A stretch of DNA of 64,000 nt from Flagellimonas amoyensis (GTDB lineage Bacteria > Bacteroidota > Bacteroidia > Flavobacteriales > Flavobacteriaceae), in the NCBI RefSeq assembly GCF_003058265.1, contig NZ_QBUK01000006.1, positions 186,001-250,000 on the forward strand. The letters run 5' to 3'. Positions 1-8,692 of this stretch are shown here, in pieces (position 1 is the stretch's first letter; the number at the start of each line of letters is the position of its first letter). The notes under the pieces are model-generated. The model made no database searches. It was not told where the DNA came from and worked only from the letters and a program-made list of their open reading frames with translations. The translations under genes were made by a program, and so were the position numbers.

Positions 1-549
1 GGGCGACATTCCTTTTAAAGTCAAATTTTCCTGAAGCATCTTTCTTGCCTTGAACAGCTGCGATTTGGAGGTCCCTTCCGAGATCTCCAGCATTTCGGCT
101 ATCTCTTGGTGGCCATAACCTTCTATGGCATGGAGCAAAAAAACGGTTTTGTACCCCTCGGGAAGCGAATCGATGAGCTGCTGCACGTATTCCACATCCA
201 ACAATCCACCACCGCTCACCGTTTCTTTGGGCTGGGCATCAAACACTTCATCGTCATAGACCACAAACTGTTTTTTCCGCAGATGTGAAATGCTCTCCCT
301 CACCATAATGGTCCTGATCCAACCCTCAAAACTACCCTTGTGCGCAAATGTGCCCAGGTTTTTGAACACCTTGATGAAACCATTGATCATCACGTCCTCC
401 GCAAAATGCTGGTCTTTGATGTACTGCCTGCAAACGCCCAACATTTTTGGCGCATACTTCCCATACAGCACCTTTTGGGCCTGTTGGTCGCCCTTCACGG
501 CCTTTTTTATCAATTGGCCTTCATTGTTATATAGCGAAATGATCTTCAA
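1..549 (-). CDS. ECF-type RNA polymerase sigma factor, 3' end cut by window edge
   Basis: Extracytoplasmic-function sigma-70 family factor that would direct RNA polymerase to a small regulon. The reading frame is open from base 549 to the window edge (183 codons). Region 2 is visible ('YGKYAPKMLGVCRQYIKDQHFAEDVM', split here: YGKYAPKML, CRQYIKDQ, AEDVM) followed by the aromatic/basic 'GSFEGWIRTIMVRESI' stretch, and region 4 ends the fragment with 'LPEGYKTVFLLHAIEGYGH' and a helix-turn-helix 'IAEMLEISEGTSKSQLFKAR'. No ATG precedes it in frame before a stop; I chose TTG at 549 because it gives the usual flavobacterial start MKIISLYNN. No anti-sigma gene is visible on this side. Confidence 0.85.
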   Translation of the reverse strand, partial: MKIISLYNNEGQLIKKAVKGDQQAQKVLYGKYAPKMLGVCRQYIKDQHFAEDVMINGFIKVFKNLGTFAHKGSFEGWIRTIMVRESISHLRKKQFVVYDDEVFDAQPKETVSGGGLLDVEYVQQLIDSLPEGYKTVFLLHAIEGYGHQEIAEMLEISEGTSKSQLFKARKMLQENLTLKGMSP

Positions 550-660
550 AAGTTTGGTTTCAAAAAGTGGTTCTATTTAGATAGACGGATAATGTTAAAT
601 AGGAGTTGCCTGAAAAAATAAATTTTTTCATTCAAAATTGAAAATCAGTTATTTACAATT

Positions 661-1635
661 TTATTTTTTTCGGTCAACCACATAGTTGACCATAAGCGTG
701 AGGGCACTTTTGTATTCAGAATCGGGGTAATTGTCCAAGATGGCAAGGGCCTCGTCCTTAAATTCCAGCATTTTGGCCACGGCATATTCCAATCCGCCCA
801 TTTCCTTTACATAGGCGATGACCTCCTTTACCCTTTTCTTGTTCTTGTTGTGGTTTTTGATGGAATTGATCAACCATTTCTTCTTCTCCTTGTCGCTCTG
901 GTTCAAAGCGTAGATCAAGGGAAGGGTCATCTTCTGTTCTTTGATGTCGATGCCCGTAGGTTTCCCGATCTGTTCGGCACCATAGTCAAAAAGGTCATCC
1001 TTTATCTGGAAGGCCATACCACAGAGTTCCCCGAACTTTCTAAAGGTCTCCACCTCTTCGGAATCGGGCCGCACGGAACAGGCTCCCATGCTGCAGCATG
1101 CCGCAATGAGGGTCGCTGTTTTTTGACGGATGATGTCGTAATAGACCTCTTCGGTGATATCGAGGAGACGGGCCTTTTCAATCTGCAACAACTCCCCTTC
1201 GCTCATGTCCCGAACGGCATTGGAAATGATATGGAGCAGATCGTAGTCCTTGCCCTCCAATGAGACCAATAAGCCTTTCGAAAAAAGGAAATCGCCCACC
1301 AAAACGGCAATTTTGTTCTTCCAAAGGGCATTGATGGAGAAAAACCCCCTTCGTTTGTTGCTGTCGTCCACCACATCGTCATGGACCAAGCTGGCCGTGT
1401 GGATCAATTCGATGATCGAGGCCCCGGTATAGGTTCTTTCGTTTACTTTACCGTTCAACAATTTGGCGGTAAGAAAAACGAACATGGGCCGCATCTGCTT
1501 GCCCTTCCTGTTGACAATATAGTAAGTGATCCTATTGAACAATGCCACCTTGGACGACATGGATTTGAGGAATTTTTCCTCAAAAAGCTCCATTTCATCC
1601 TCTATGGGCTCCCTGATCTGAGAAACTATTTTCAA
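661..1635 (-). CDS. Polyprenyl diphosphate synthase (IspA/IspB family)
   Basis: Trans-isoprenyl diphosphate synthase that condenses isopentenyl diphosphate onto an allylic primer; by resemblance the long-chain (octaprenyl-type) enzyme supplying menaquinone side chains, though chain length cannot be read with certainty. About 324 residues. The first aspartate-rich motif is 'LVHDDVVDD' near residue 87 and the second is 'IKDDLFDYG' near residue 214; 'KQMRPMFVFL' near 47 carries the conserved basic residue. Two tandem TTG codons (1638 and 1635) can start it; 1635 gives the family-typical MKIVSQI. The region upstream holds the heptad repeat array described separately. Confidence 0.92.
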   Translation of the reverse strand: MKIVSQIREPIEDEMELFEEKFLKSMSSKVALFNRITYYIVNRKGKQMRPMFVFLTAKLLNGKVNERTYTGASIIELIHTASLVHDDVVDDSNKRRGFFSINALWKNKIAVLVGDFLFSKGLLVSLEGKDYDLLHIISNAVRDMSEGELLQIEKARLLDITEEVYYDIIRQKTATLIAACCSMGACSVRPDSEEVETFRKFGELCGMAFQIKDDLFDYGAEQIGKPTGIDIKEQKMTLPLIYALNQSDKEKKKWLINSIKNHNKNKKRVKEVIAYVKEMGGLEYAVAKMLEFKDEALAILDNYPDSEYKSALTLMVNYVVDRKK

Positions 1636-1747
1636 CAACGGTTTGGTGCGTTTGATTTTGAAGCCTTAAAAGTAGGGAAAATGAAAGAGTTGGTATAAAG
1701 ATGCGCAAAGATTTAAGCCCGATGGGTGAAACTATCGATGATTTGAG

Positions 1748-1815
1748 GGGTTTTAGGGTTTTAGGGTTAAGGGTTAAGGGTTAAGGGTTAAGGGTTAAGG
1801 GTTAAGGGTTAAGGG
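1748..1815. repeat. Telomere-like heptad array (GGGTTAA)n
   Basis: Two copies of the 8-mer GGGTTTTA are followed by seven exact tandem copies of GGGTTAA and a final GGG. It sits in the 320-base gap between ispB-like (start) and rlmN (end). Each unit carries a G3 run, so the plus strand could form G-quadruplexes. The region to 1890 is degenerate GGG/TTT-rich sequence. Confidence 0.97.
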
Positions 1816-1890
1816 AAAGAACAAATTATTTTGGTTACTTGGTTATTGGGATTTGGGATTTTGGGTTTTAGAATTGGGACTTGCCAACTT

Positions 1891-1925
1891 GCTTCGACTA
1901 CGCTCAGCAACCAACGCTCAGGGTA
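1891..1925. repeat. Dispersed palindromic element, core TTCGACTACGCTCAG
   Basis: One member of the family of short imperfect palindromes found at several gaps in this window. Here the core CTTCGACTACGCTCAGC is followed by a second partial 'CGCTCAGGG'. It lies just downstream of the rlmN stop. Confidence 0.8.
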
Positions 1926-1958
1926 AGAGCTCAATACTACAGTTCCTGACTCCTAAAA

Positions 1959-2999
1959 CTAACTTTTATTGGCCAACTGCCCACATGCGGCATCGATGTC
2001 CTTTCCTCTGGACCTACGAACGGTAACGGTAATGCCATTGCTCTCCAGAATGTTTTGGTACATTTCCACAGCATCCATGGAGGCTTGTTGAAACTCGCCA
2101 TCGTCTATGGGGTTGTACTCGATCAGATTGACCTTGGATGGGGCGAACTTGCAAAACCTGACCAATGCATCAGCGGCCTCCCTGGTGTCGTTTATGCCTT
2201 TCCAGACCACGTATTCGTAGGTGATCCTATTTTTTGTCTTGCTGTACCAATATTCCAATGCCTCCCGAAGGTCTCTCAAGGGGAAGGTGGCATTGAAGGG
2301 CATGATGGAGGTCCGCACCTCATCAATGGCGGAATGAAGGGATACCGCCAAACGGAACTTGACTTCTTCGTCGGCCATTTTCTTGATCATTTTGGGCACC
2401 CCGGACGTGGATACGGTTATCCGTCTTGGAGACATGCCCAATCCTTCGGGCGAAGTGATCATTTCAATGGCCTTGAGCACGTTGTTATAGTTCATCAAGG
2501 GTTCACCCATGCCCATGAACACAATATTGCTCAGGGGACGGTCAAAATAGAGCCTGCTTTCGTTGTCTATGGCCACCACCTGATCATAGATCTCATCGGG
2601 GTTCAGGTTACGCATCCGTTTCATGCGGGCGGTGGCACAGAACCTACAATCCAAACTACACCCTACCTGACTGGAAACACAGGCGGTGGTCCGGGTCTCG
2701 GTCGGGATGAGAACGGATTCCACCACAAGTCCATCGTGAAGGCGCACGGCATTTTTGATGGTGCCATCGGAGCTGCGCTGCATTTGGTCCACCCGTATGT
2801 GGTTGATCACAAAGTTATCTTCCAACATTTGTCGGGTTTCCTTGGAAACATTGGTCATGGCATCAAAGGTATGGGCCGATTTCTGCCAAAGCCATTCATA
2901 GACTTGGTTGCCCCGAAAGGCCTTGTCCCCATGCTCCACAAAGAACTGCCGAAGCTGTTCCTTGGTCAATGCCCGTATGTCCTTCTTTTTGGTTTCCAC
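1959..2999 (-). CDS. rlmN: Dual-specificity RNA methyltransferase RlmN
   Basis: Radical SAM enzyme that methylates C2 of A2503 in 23S rRNA and of A37 in some tRNAs. 346 residues, the usual length. The 4Fe-4S cysteines are C114, C118 and C121 ('GCSLDCRFCATARM'), and the C-terminal methyl-carrying cysteine lies in 'IDAACGQLANKS' (about C339). 'FMGMGEPLMNYNNV' is the family glycine-rich SAM-binding motif. It follows queA after a terminator, so the two are probably separate transcripts. Confidence 0.97.
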   Translation of the reverse strand: METKKKDIRALTKEQLRQFFVEHGDKAFRGNQVYEWLWQKSAHTFDAMTNVSKETRQMLEDNFVINHIRVDQMQRSSDGTIKNAVRLHDGLVVESVLIPTETRTTACVSSQVGCSLDCRFCATARMKRMRNLNPDEIYDQVVAIDNESRLYFDRPLSNIVFMGMGEPLMNYNNVLKAIEMITSPEGLGMSPRRITVSTSGVPKMIKKMADEEVKFRLAVSLHSAIDEVRTSIMPFNATFPLRDLREALEYWYSKTKNRITYEYVVWKGINDTREAADALVRFCKFAPSKVNLIEYNPIDDGEFQQASMDAVEMYQNILESNGITVTVRRSRGKDIDAACGQLANKS

Positions 3000-3018
3000 A
3001 GGATAAAGATAATCAAGA

Positions 3019-3053
3019 AAAAATCCCGTTGGTCGTGGAACCGAACGGGATTC
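3019..3053 (-). terminator. Rho-independent terminator of queA
   Basis: On the minus strand a 9-bp stem AATCCCGTT/AACGGGATT, with an inner GGT/ACC pairing, is followed by TTTTTCTT. It lies 23 bases past the queA stop and just before the rlmN start. Confidence 0.85.
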
Positions 3054-3075
3054 TATGGTTTGTTCGTTTATTCAA

Positions 3076-4125
3076 TTATAGGATCAACATCGCATCTCCG
3101 TAGGAATAGAAGCGATATCCTTCCAAAATGGCCTGTTTGTAGGCTTTTTTGATAAGGTCATGACCTGCAAATGCAGATACCATCATCAATAGTGTTGATT
3201 TTGGCAAATGGAAATTGGTGACCATACAGTTGGCAATGCTGAAATCGTATGGAGGGAAGATGAACTTGTTGGTCCATCCTTCGTACGTGTTCAGGGTATG
3301 TTCAGAGGAAACGGCACTTTCAAGCCCTCTCATCACAGTGGTCCCCACGGCACAGATACGTCTCTTTTTGGCCTTGGCCTTGTTCACAATTTCTGTTGCC
3401 TTTTCATCGATGACCAGCTCCTCACTGTCCATTTTGTGCTTGGAAAGATCCTCTACCTCCACAGGGTTAAAGGTTCCCAATCCCACATGCAGGGTAACTT
3501 CGGCAAAATCCACGCCCTTGATCTCCAAACGCTTCAACAGGTGTTTTGAAAAGTGTAGTCCCGCAGTCGGTGCCGCTACCGCGCCTTCATGCTTTGCATA
3601 AATGGTCTGGTAACGCTCCTCATCTTCGGGCTCCACATTCCTTTTGATGTATTTGGGAAGTGGTGTTTCTCCCAATTCGCGTAATTTTCTTCTAAAATCG
3701 GTATAGGAGCCGTCATAAAGGAAACGAAGGGTCCTTCCTCTGGATGTGGTGTTGTCGATCACTTCGGCCACTAGACTTTCGTCATCGCCAAAATAGAGCT
3801 TGTTCCCAATCCTTATCTTTCTGGCCGGGTCCACCAAAACGTCCCAAAGACGCTGTTCTTGGTTCAATTCACGAAGCAAGAACACTTCGATACGGGCCCC
3901 TGTTTTTTCCTTGTTTCCAAACAGTCTTGCAGGGAATACCTTGGTATTGTTCAGGACCATCACATCACCTTCATCAAAATATTCGATAAGGTCCTTGAAC
4001 ATTCTATGTTCGATTTTTCCAGAATCCCTATGAATTACCATCAGTTTGGATTCATCCCTGTTTTCAGCGGGGTATTCGGCCAATAGTTCCTTGGGCAATT
4101 CAAAATTGAAGTTGGATAATTTCAT
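3076..4125 (-). CDS. queA: S-adenosylmethionine:tRNA ribosyltransferase-isomerase
   Basis: Transfers and isomerises the ribosyl moiety of SAM onto 7-aminomethyl-7-deazaguanine in tRNA, the penultimate queuosine step. 349 residues with family landmarks '[15 protein letters not shown]', '[16 protein letters not shown]', '[13 protein letters not shown]' and the C-terminal '[12 protein letters not shown]'. ATG start at 4125; the preceding intergenic region is AT-rich. Neighbours are unrelated housekeeping genes. Confidence 0.97.
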   Translation of the reverse strand: MKLSNFNFELPKELLAEYPAENRDESKLMVIHRDSGKIEHRMFKDLIEYFDEGDVMVLNNTKVFPARLFGNKEKTGARIEVFLLRELNQEQRLWDVLVDPARKIRIGNKLYFGDDESLVAEVIDNTTSRGRTLRFLYDGSYTDFRRKLRELGETPLPKYIKRNVEPEDEERYQTIYAKHEGAVAAPTAGLHFSKHLLKRLEIKGVDFAEVTLHVGLGTFNPVEVEDLSKHKMDSEELVIDEKATEIVNKAKAKKRRICAVGTTVMRGLESAVSSEHTLNTYEGWTNKFIFPPYDFSIANCMVTNFHLPKSTLLMMVSAFAGHDLIKKAYKQAILEGYRFYSYGDAMLIL

Positions 4126-4212
4126 CTAGACTTTTTTTGGATTTTTTTAAAGAGGGGCAAATATACGACCTCGTGATAGCGGATGTCAAGTAATTTGATG
4201 ATTAAATGTCAG

Positions 4213-5469
4213 TTACATTTCGGATACACCAAATCCAAGGGTCTTGAGATCCTTCCAAAAGTCGGGATAGGATTTGGAGACCACTCCCGCATCGTTGACG
4301 ATCAAATCGGTCTTCAGGGCAAGTGGGCCAAAGGCCATCGCCATCCGATGGTCATTGTAGGTATCCACATCCACGCCCGATTTGATGTTGGTGATGGGTT
4401 GCAGGGTAAGGCTCTCGCTATCGATGGCGACTTTTGCACCAAACTTGGACATTTCGGTCTGCAGTGCGGCCAAACGGTCGGTTTCCTTGATGGGAAGCGT
4501 GTGAAGTCCCGTAAGATGACAGCCCATACCCAATCCCAAACAGGTCACTGCAATGGTCTGTGCAATGTCCGGAGCATTAGAAAGGTCGTATGAAACAGTT
4601 TCCTGTCCGCTCTCTTCGATTTTTTCCAAGGTGATCTGATTGTCAGAAAAAGTGGTGGCAACGCCGAAGTCCGTATAAATCTTGCTCAACACACTATCGC
4701 CTTGCAGGGAATTTTGCTTATAGGAAGACAACTTGATCTTGGTCCCGACCTCACATAGGGCGGCAATACTATAAAAGTAACTGGCAGAACTCCAATCTGA
4801 TTCCACGACCAATTTGATGGCATCTACCTTTTTTTGGGGCTCCACACGGATCTTGTTTCCCTCAAAGTTGGCCTCTACCCCAATCTGGGCCAATAGGCCC
4901 AAGGTCATTTTGATATAGGGCACGGAAGTTATCTTGCCCACCAACTCCAGTTCCAGTCCGTTCTCCAAACTTGGGGCGATCAGCAAAAGTGCCGAGATAT
5001 ATTGGCTGCTGATGTTCGCCGGAAGGGACACTTGGGCCTTGGTCAATTTTTTTCCAGCAATCTTTAATGGCGGATAGCCTTCTTGCTTGACGTATTGGAT
5101 GTCCGCGCCAAGGGACCGCAACGCCTCTACCAAGACCTGTATGGGGCGTTCCTGCATGCGCTGAGATCCTGTGAGCACCACTTCCTTGTTGGGCTGCGAG
5201 GCAAAATAGGCGGTCAGAAACCGCATGGCGGTACCGGCATGGTGGATGTCCACCTCTCCGGAAGAAATCTGGAGTCCCTTTTGCATGACCTCACCATCAT
5301 CCGAAATGGAAAGGTTCTCTATGCTGATATTGGGGAAAAGTGCCCGTAGCAGCAAAGAGCGGTTGGTCTCACTTTTGGAGCCCGTGACCTGTATTGTTTT
5401 TTGGATGTTTTTTGTGGAGGGTGCAGAAAGCTGGAGTCTCAATGTTCTATGGTTTGATTCAAACTTCAA
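4213..5469 (-). CDS. aroA: 3-phosphoshikimate 1-carboxyvinyltransferase (EPSP synthase)
   Basis: Sixth step of the shikimate pathway, joining phosphoenolpyruvate to shikimate-3-phosphate. 418 residues, close to the family length. Visible motifs: 'GSKSETNRSLLLRAL' near the N-terminus, 'HHAGTAMRFLTAYF' (phosphate/PEP-binding; the usual NAGT is HAGT here), and 'LPIKETDRLAALQTEMSKFG'. 'YNDHRMAMAFGPLAL' carries the conserved C-terminal basic motif. It starts with TTG at 5469. It feeds chorismate to the Phe/Tyr operon at 8.7-12.6 kb. Confidence 0.95.
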   Translation of the reverse strand: MKFESNHRTLRLQLSAPSTKNIQKTIQVTGSKSETNRSLLLRALFPNISIENLSISDDGEVMQKGLQISSGEVDIHHAGTAMRFLTAYFASQPNKEVVLTGSQRMQERPIQVLVEALRSLGADIQYVKQEGYPPLKIAGKKLTKAQVSLPANISSQYISALLLIAPSLENGLELELVGKITSVPYIKMTLGLLAQIGVEANFEGNKIRVEPQKKVDAIKLVVESDWSSASYFYSIAALCEVGTKIKLSSYKQNSLQGDSVLSKIYTDFGVATTFSDNQITLEKIEESGQETVSYDLSNAPDIAQTIAVTCLGLGMGCHLTGLHTLPIKETDRLAALQTEMSKFGAKVAIDSESLTLQPITNIKSGVDVDTYNDHRMAMAFGPLALKTDLIVNDAGVVSKSYPDFWKDLKTLGFGVSEM

Positions 5470-5511
5470 AACTAGAAAAAACAGCCCTAATGTTCCCTTT
5501 GGGACACAACT

Positions 5512-5838
5512 TTATTTGAGCTTTTTGTTATTTTGATGACGGTCGTGGTCACGTTTGGTCTTCAGGTCCAATTTTTTGTCAAAGGCCTTTTGAAGATCGA
5601 TCCCTGTTTGGTTGGCCAAACACAGTACCACAAAGACCACATCGGCCAGTTCCTCGCCCAGGTCCTTGGCCTTGTCCGATTCTTTTTCGCTCTGTTCGCC
5701 GTACCTGCGGGCAATGATTCGGGCCACCTCTCCCACTTCCTCCGTGAGCTGCGCCATGTTGGTCAGTTCGTTGAAGTAACGGACCCCATGGTTTTGGATC
5801 CATTCATCAACCGCTTTTTGTGCATTTGCTATGTCCAT
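5512..5838 (-). CDS. MazG-like nucleotide pyrophosphohydrolase
   Basis: 108-residue all-alpha NTP pyrophosphatase-like protein. The metal-binding pattern is visible as 'LTEEVGEVARIIAR' and 'DLGEELADVVFVVLCLANQ' (ExxE...ExxD). Such proteins hydrolyse (d)NTPs to monophosphates and are thought to clean the nucleotide pool; the substrate here is unknown. Its ATG overlaps the stop of dtd by one base (TAATG), so the two are very likely translated from one message. Confidence 0.9.
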   Translation of the reverse strand: MDIANAQKAVDEWIQNHGVRYFNELTNMAQLTEEVGEVARIIARRYGEQSEKESDKAKDLGEELADVVFVVLCLANQTGIDLQKAFDKKLDLKTKRDHDRHQNNKKLK

Positions 5839-6290
5839 TATTCTTTATTTTTTGTGTCGATCACTATGGTCACAGGGCCATCATTTAATAGTTCCACTTT
5901 CATATCTGCACCAAATATTCCGGTCCCGATTTTTTTGCCCAGATCTTGCTCCATCTTTTGGACAAATGCCTCATAAATGGGAATGGCCACATCAGGTTTT
6001 GATGCCTTGATGTAGGATGGTCTATTGCCTTTTTTGGTCTGGGCATGCAGGGTAAATTGGCTGACCACGATGATATCCCCACCTACGTCCAGCGCAGAAC
6101 GGTTCATCACACCATGTTCATCATTGAATATGCGAAGATTGGTGATTTTTTGGGACAACCATTCCGTATCCTCTTTGCCATCGGCGTCCTCGATACCCAG
6201 CAGTACCAACAAACCCTGACCGATGGCCGAAACCACCTGTCCATCCACAGTCACACTTGCCCTTGAAACCCTTTGGATCACTGCCCTCAT
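5838..6290 (-). CDS. dtd: D-aminoacyl-tRNA deacylase
   Basis: Removes D-amino acids (and glycine mischarged on tRNA-Ala) from tRNAs. 150 residues, the normal length. The family opening 'MRAVIQRVSRASVTVDG' is intact, as are 'VVSQFTLHAQTKKGNRPSY' (the S-Q-F-T motif) and the C-terminal 'GIFGADMKVELLNDGPVT' with the GP cis-dipeptide. It lies 6 bases downstream of rsgA and overlaps the MazG-like gene, forming a tight three-gene unit. Confidence 0.97.
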   Translation of the reverse strand: MRAVIQRVSRASVTVDGQVVSAIGQGLLVLLGIEDADGKEDTEWLSQKITNLRIFNDEHGVMNRSALDVGGDIIVVSQFTLHAQTKKGNRPSYIKASKPDVAIPIYEAFVQKMEQDLGKKIGTGIFGADMKVELLNDGPVTIVIDTKNKE

Positions 6291-6296
6291 CTATCT

Positions 6297-7241
6297 TTAT
6301 CTGTAATTGTCCGTTCTATAGTTTTCTTCCTCACCTGTCAGCATCTGCACATAGCTACGATATCTGCTCCATGCCACCTCATCTTTTTCCAAGGCTTCCT
6401 TCACGGCGCATTTGGGTTCGTCCAGATGCAGGCAATTGTTGAATTTGCATTGGGATTTCAATTGGAAGAACTCAGGAAAATAATCCCCAATCTCATCCTG
6501 CTCCATGTCCACGATACCAAATCCTTTGATTCCCGGGGTGTCTATGATCTTTGCCCCAAAAGAGAGGTCGTACATTTCTGCAAAGGTGGTGGTGTGCTGT
6601 CCTTGCAGGTGCTGTTCGGAAATTTCGGCCGTTTTTAGGTGCAGTCCCTTTTCCAGGGCGTTCACCAAAGTGGATTTTCCCACTCCAGAATGTCCGGAGA
6701 ACATACTGGTCCTGTCCCTCATCAGTTGTTTCACCTTATCCACGTTTTTTCCGTCTTTGGCGGCTATCGGTATGCAGGTGTACCCAATTTGGGTGTACAG
6801 GTCCATCAAATAGGCTACCTCTGCCTTTTCATCCTCACTGTAGGTGTCCATTTTGTTGAACAGAAGCACAACAGGGATGTCATAGGCTTCGGCGGTTACC
6901 AAAAATCGATCTATGAAACTAGTAAAAGTGGGGGGATTGTTCAGGGTGACCAATAAAAACACCTGATCCAGGTTGGAAGCGATGATATGGGTCTGTTTGG
7001 AGAGTTTTACAGATTTCCGGATGATGTAGTTTTTCCGTTCCAAGATTTCGGAAATGACCCCGACAGATTCATCCCCATGGTCCTCCAACTCAAAAACCAC
7101 TTGGTCCCCAACGGCCACCGGATTTGTGCTTTTGATACCCTGCGTCCGGAACTTGCCCTTTATCCTACACTCATAAAAAACACCATCTTCCGACTTCACG
7201 GTGTACCAGCTTCCTGTTGATTTATAAACAGTTCCGTTCAC
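6297..7241 (-). CDS. rsgA: Small-subunit ribosome biogenesis GTPase RsgA
   Basis: Circularly permuted GTPase that checks late maturation of the 30S subunit. 314 residues: N-terminal OB-fold, G domain with G4 'LLFNKMD', G1 'GHSGVGKSTLVN' and G3 'DTPGIKGF', then a C-terminal zinc knuckle 'CKFNNCLHLDEPKCAVK'. The start is GTG at 7241, giving the family-typical MNGTVYKSTGSWY. First gene of the rsgA-dtd-mazG-like unit. Confidence 0.97.
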   Translation of the reverse strand: MNGTVYKSTGSWYTVKSEDGVFYECRIKGKFRTQGIKSTNPVAVGDQVVFELEDHGDESVGVISEILERKNYIIRKSVKLSKQTHIIASNLDQVFLLVTLNNPPTFTSFIDRFLVTAEAYDIPVVLLFNKMDTYSEDEKAEVAYLMDLYTQIGYTCIPIAAKDGKNVDKVKQLMRDRTSMFSGHSGVGKSTLVNALEKGLHLKTAEISEQHLQGQHTTTFAEMYDLSFGAKIIDTPGIKGFGIVDMEQDEIGDYFPEFFQLKSQCKFNNCLHLDEPKCAVKEALEKDEVAWSRYRSYVQMLTGEEENYRTDNYR

Positions 7242-7335
7242 GATTTGTTCATATTTTCATTGCAAAGAAACGATAATCCTTCTTCTTCTGCGCATATCTT
7301 TGTTAACAGTTTTAACAATCAACAATCTATCAATC

Positions 7336-7776
7336 ATGAAAAAAATCGTTTTGATCGCAGTGATGACCCTAGCTGCCGCGTTCAGTGCGAACGCACAACA
7401 GTACAAGGTAATTACCAGTGTGGAATCCATTGTTCCCAATGGCCTTGGTCGATCTAGGATCATCAATGCCCTCGAGGACAAGGACTACAAGGAATACACC
7501 AGCGTACAGACTGAAGAGGACAACACAAGGAACAAGGCCGATAGGGGCGACATCCGTGTGAAGAACTTCGAAGAGACCAAACTGTTGAACTTCTACAACT
7601 TGGGCGGTATCCGTTTTCAGAACATTGCTGCCAACGATGCCCTGATCACTTCCATGATCAACGACATGATCACCAATGGATGGGAACTTGCCTTTGTGGT
7701 CAGTGGTGTGGAAAGTGAAGGTGGAAAAGGCGATGGCCAAGGTATCTTCATCACCCGTTACATTTTCAAGAAGTAA
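7336..7776 (+). CDS. Secreted protein of unknown function
   Basis: 146 residues. The first 21 form a clear Sec signal peptide (MKKIVLIAVMTLAAAFSANA then QQ). The mature part has no cysteine and no motif I recognise; it alternates charged segments with 'KLLNFYNLGGIRFQNIAAND' and ends 'GQGIFITRYIFKK', suggesting a small mixed alpha/beta periplasmic domain. An in-frame TTG lies at 7300, but the signal peptide fixes the start at 7336. Divergent from rsgA, with a terminator shared with the next gene. No function can be assigned. Confidence 0.85.
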   Translation: MKKIVLIAVMTLAAAFSANAQQYKVITSVESIVPNGLGRSRIINALEDKDYKEYTSVQTEEDNTRNKADRGDIRVKNFEETKLLNFYNLGGIRFQNIAANDALITSMINDMITNGWELAFVVSGVESEGGKGDGQGIFITRYIFKK

Positions 7777-7792
7777 GAAGAAGATCTCAAAG

Positions 7793-7834
7793 AAAAAGCC
7801 CGCCTTGGACATCCAGAGCGGGCTTTCTGTTTTA
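7793..7834. terminator. Bidirectional terminator between convergent genes
   Basis: Stem AAAGCCCGC/GCGGGCTTT with a 14-base loop; T-rich sequence follows on the plus strand and an A-run precedes it (T-run on the minus strand). It separates the secreted protein (plus) from the DUF2807 gene (minus). Confidence 0.88.
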
Positions 7835-7843
7835 TTTCATTAT

Positions 7844-8518
7844 TCAATCCACTATGTGGATCCTTCCACCCACAAAAGTCTTTTTGTACACTTTTTTCGG
7901 TTTGCCGTACACATTCACATCACCACCTGCCCTCACATTGATGTCCACAGCTTCCGAAGCGAACACATCGGCCTCACCACCTGCTGAAATTTTAATGTCG
8001 GTATTTGCCGTCCGAAGATCGCGACCGTCAAAAATTCCACCGGTGTTGAGCACCACAGTCTGGTTTTTGGCCAAACCGGAGGCTTCCACTATACCTCCCG
8101 TGACCGCACGGATATCGGCATAATCCACATCCATCCCGATATGGATCTTGGCACCTTCTTGGGCCCTTAGTTCAATTTTGCTCTTCTGCACCATTTCGTT
8201 GCAAGTGATCTGTGCCCCTTCGTTCCCATCGATCACGTCCAAGTTGGTATAGTACACCTCGATCATGGTATCCTCTCCCTGGAATTTTTTATCCAATTGC
8301 ATGCGGAGTTTCAACACGCCTTTTTTATTGGTCCAGATGATATCGTCCACGTTCCAGCCCTTGATCATGATCTTGTTCTCATCGGATTGTATCAAGTTCA
8401 CCTCGATCAGGTCAAAGACCTTGATCTCCTTGAATTCCCCTACCTCTGTGTCTATGATCCGCTGGGCGAATGTCAATAAAGGAAGTACTAGAAGGCCCCA
8501 TGTGTATAGTTTTCTCAT
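7844..8518 (-). CDS. DUF2807 'head GIN' domain protein, exported
   Basis: 224 residues with a signal peptide (MRKLYTWGLLVLPLLTFAQ). The rest matches the putative auto-transporter adhesin head-GIN fold, a right-handed beta-helix built from short repeats such as 'ADIRAVTGGIVEASGLAKNQ' and 'DIKISAGGEADVFASEA'. Members are surface or periplasmic; the role is not established. A second family member, a lipoprotein, lies at 17033. It ends 'GGRIHIVD' near the shared terminator. Confidence 0.88.
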   Translation of the reverse strand: MRKLYTWGLLVLPLLTFAQRIIDTEVGEFKEIKVFDLIEVNLIQSDENKIMIKGWNVDDIIWTNKKGVLKLRMQLDKKFQGEDTMIEVYYTNLDVIDGNEGAQITCNEMVQKSKIELRAQEGAKIHIGMDVDYADIRAVTGGIVEASGLAKNQTVVLNTGGIFDGRDLRTANTDIKISAGGEADVFASEAVDINVRAGGDVNVYGKPKKVYKKTFVGGRIHIVD

Positions 8519-8621
8519 CGGTATAAAATTTTTAGGTTATTGGAAATAAATATTTTCGTATTTAAAAGTGTCCGGTGACAGAGTAAAGATGAGCTGTATT
8601 TCCAATTGTTACAGTTCCAAA

Positions 8622-8670
8622 CAAAAAAACTATCTGCAATCTTGGAAAATGCCAAGCCACAGATAGTTTT
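8622..8670 (-). terminator. Terminator of the pheA-aroF aromatic operon
   Basis: Perfect 10-bp outer stem AAACTATCTG/CAGATAGTTT with an inner CTTGG/CCAAG hairpin; a run of seven T follows on the minus strand. Located 23 bases beyond the DAHP synthase stop. Confidence 0.88.
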
Positions 8671-8692
8671 ATAATGGTCTAGAAAAAATCGC

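Noticed and set aside
1748-1815. Possible CRISPR array or chromosome-end repeat
   Set aside because: Units are seven bases with no spacers, no cas genes nearby, and ordinary genes continue on both sides.
2055-3152. 365-codon open frame on the plus strand
   Set aside because: Lies antisense to rlmN with His/Gly-rich low-information translation and no family motif; a shadow of the real gene.
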